A DNA stretch of 43,274 nt, taken from the NCBI GenBank assembly GCA_946481735.1, contig CAMLOU010000016.1, forward strand, positions 1 to 43,274. The letters run 5' to 3'. The stretch is from an uncultured Cellvibrio sp. (GTDB taxonomy: Bacteria; Pseudomonadota; Gammaproteobacteria; Pseudomonadales; Cellvibrionaceae). A model generated the notes under the pieces. The model saw only the letters and a program-made list of their open reading frames with translations, did not search any database and was not told where the DNA came from. Below are positions 43,162-43,274 of this stretch, in pieces (position 1 is the stretch's first letter; every line of letters starts with the position of its first letter). The position numbers and the translations under genes are program-made.

Positions 43162-43274
43162 CTACTCAGCCAATGGCATTGGCATATCTAATAAAACTGT
43201 ATATTCCCGTTGTAAGCGCCCGGTCGGCCAGCGGGCTTCAAGAATAAATTCAAGGTAGGGTTCGGTGATCGGGC
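43162..43274 (-). CDS. FimV-like protein, C-terminal end only (cut by window edge)
   Basis: The minus strand from the window edge reads in one frame PITEPYLEFILEARWPTGRL, then QREYTVLLDMPMPLAE and a TAG at 43164-43162. The (R/S)EP(Y/F)LxF and WPxGRLxREYTVLLD motifs are those of the N-terminal domain of FimV, the LysM-containing polar hub protein of type IV pili. In full-length FimV this segment is followed by several hundred more residues; here the frame stops within about five residues. It is either a short paralogue or a truncated gene. Confidence 0.6.
   Translation of the reverse strand, partial: PITEPYLEFILEARWPTGRLQREYTVLLDMPMPLAE

Overview
The window looks like chromosomal DNA of a gammaproteobacterium near the Pseudomonas/Cellvibrio group, most likely a Cellvibrio-type plant-polysaccharide degrader. 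The evidence is the Pseudomonas-like order nadB <> rpoE(algU)-rseA(mucA)-rseB(mucB)-rseC(mucC), the ExeA/GspB-type helpers of type II secretion, a bfd-bfr pair, and proteins such as SdhE, YgfX, YgfZ, ArfB and YejK. The species assignment is inference. I see no tRNA, rRNA, insertion sequence or CRISPR array inside the window.

Layout. (1) 1-2159, minus strand: the start of a type I-F CRISPR-Cas operon. A WYL-domain regulator of BrxR/CapW type leads, then cas1, then the beginning of the cas2-cas3 fusion, which runs off the left edge. Two perfect inverted repeats lie in front of the regulator. (2) 2326-4826: envelope lipid genes (dgkA; a PAP2 phosphatase coupled to a GT-B glycosyltransferase), then arfB. 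(3) 4826-8406: the sigma-E envelope-stress operon rpoE-rseA-rseB-rseC, with nadB divergent. rseB carries a telomere-like (GGGCTT)9 repeat, and an unusually long gap separates rpoE from rseA. (4) 10.2-16.2 kb: a beta-propeller lipoprotein, ygfX, sdhE, a periplasmic-sensor diguanylate cyclase, ygfZ, an HDOD protein and ung. (5) 16.3-18.3 kb: iron and peroxide defence, with a 2-Cys peroxiredoxin, bfd behind Fur-like sites, and bfr. (6) 18.3-26.3 kb, all minus strand: a small outer-membrane barrel, a coiled-coil lipoprotein, a membrane-spanning Ser/Thr kinase, an MFS transporter, gspB and gspA. (7) 26.5-31.8 kb: gcvP and several membrane proteins of unclear role. (8) 31.8-35.2 kb: a pentapeptide-repeat protein fused to an unusual class III cyclase domain and in an operon with two membrane proteins, then an S24-type autocleaving repressor divergent from an orphan response regulator. 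(9) 35.5-43.3 kb: a deacetylase convergent with a Pat-type protein acetyltransferase, a transglycosylase-like protein coupled to the latter, a multicopper oxidase, yejK, a nested palindromic element and the end of a FimV-like gene.

How the genes work together. Clear units are the CRISPR-Cas operon under a probable WYL repressor, the self-regulated sigma-E module, the Fe-S/ferritin pair bfd-bfr, and the GspA-GspB secretin-assembly pair. The least explained parts are the cyclase fusion operon, the S24/response-regulator pair, the acetylation/deacetylation neighbours, and the WYL-controlled CRISPR-Cas head with its palindromic operators.
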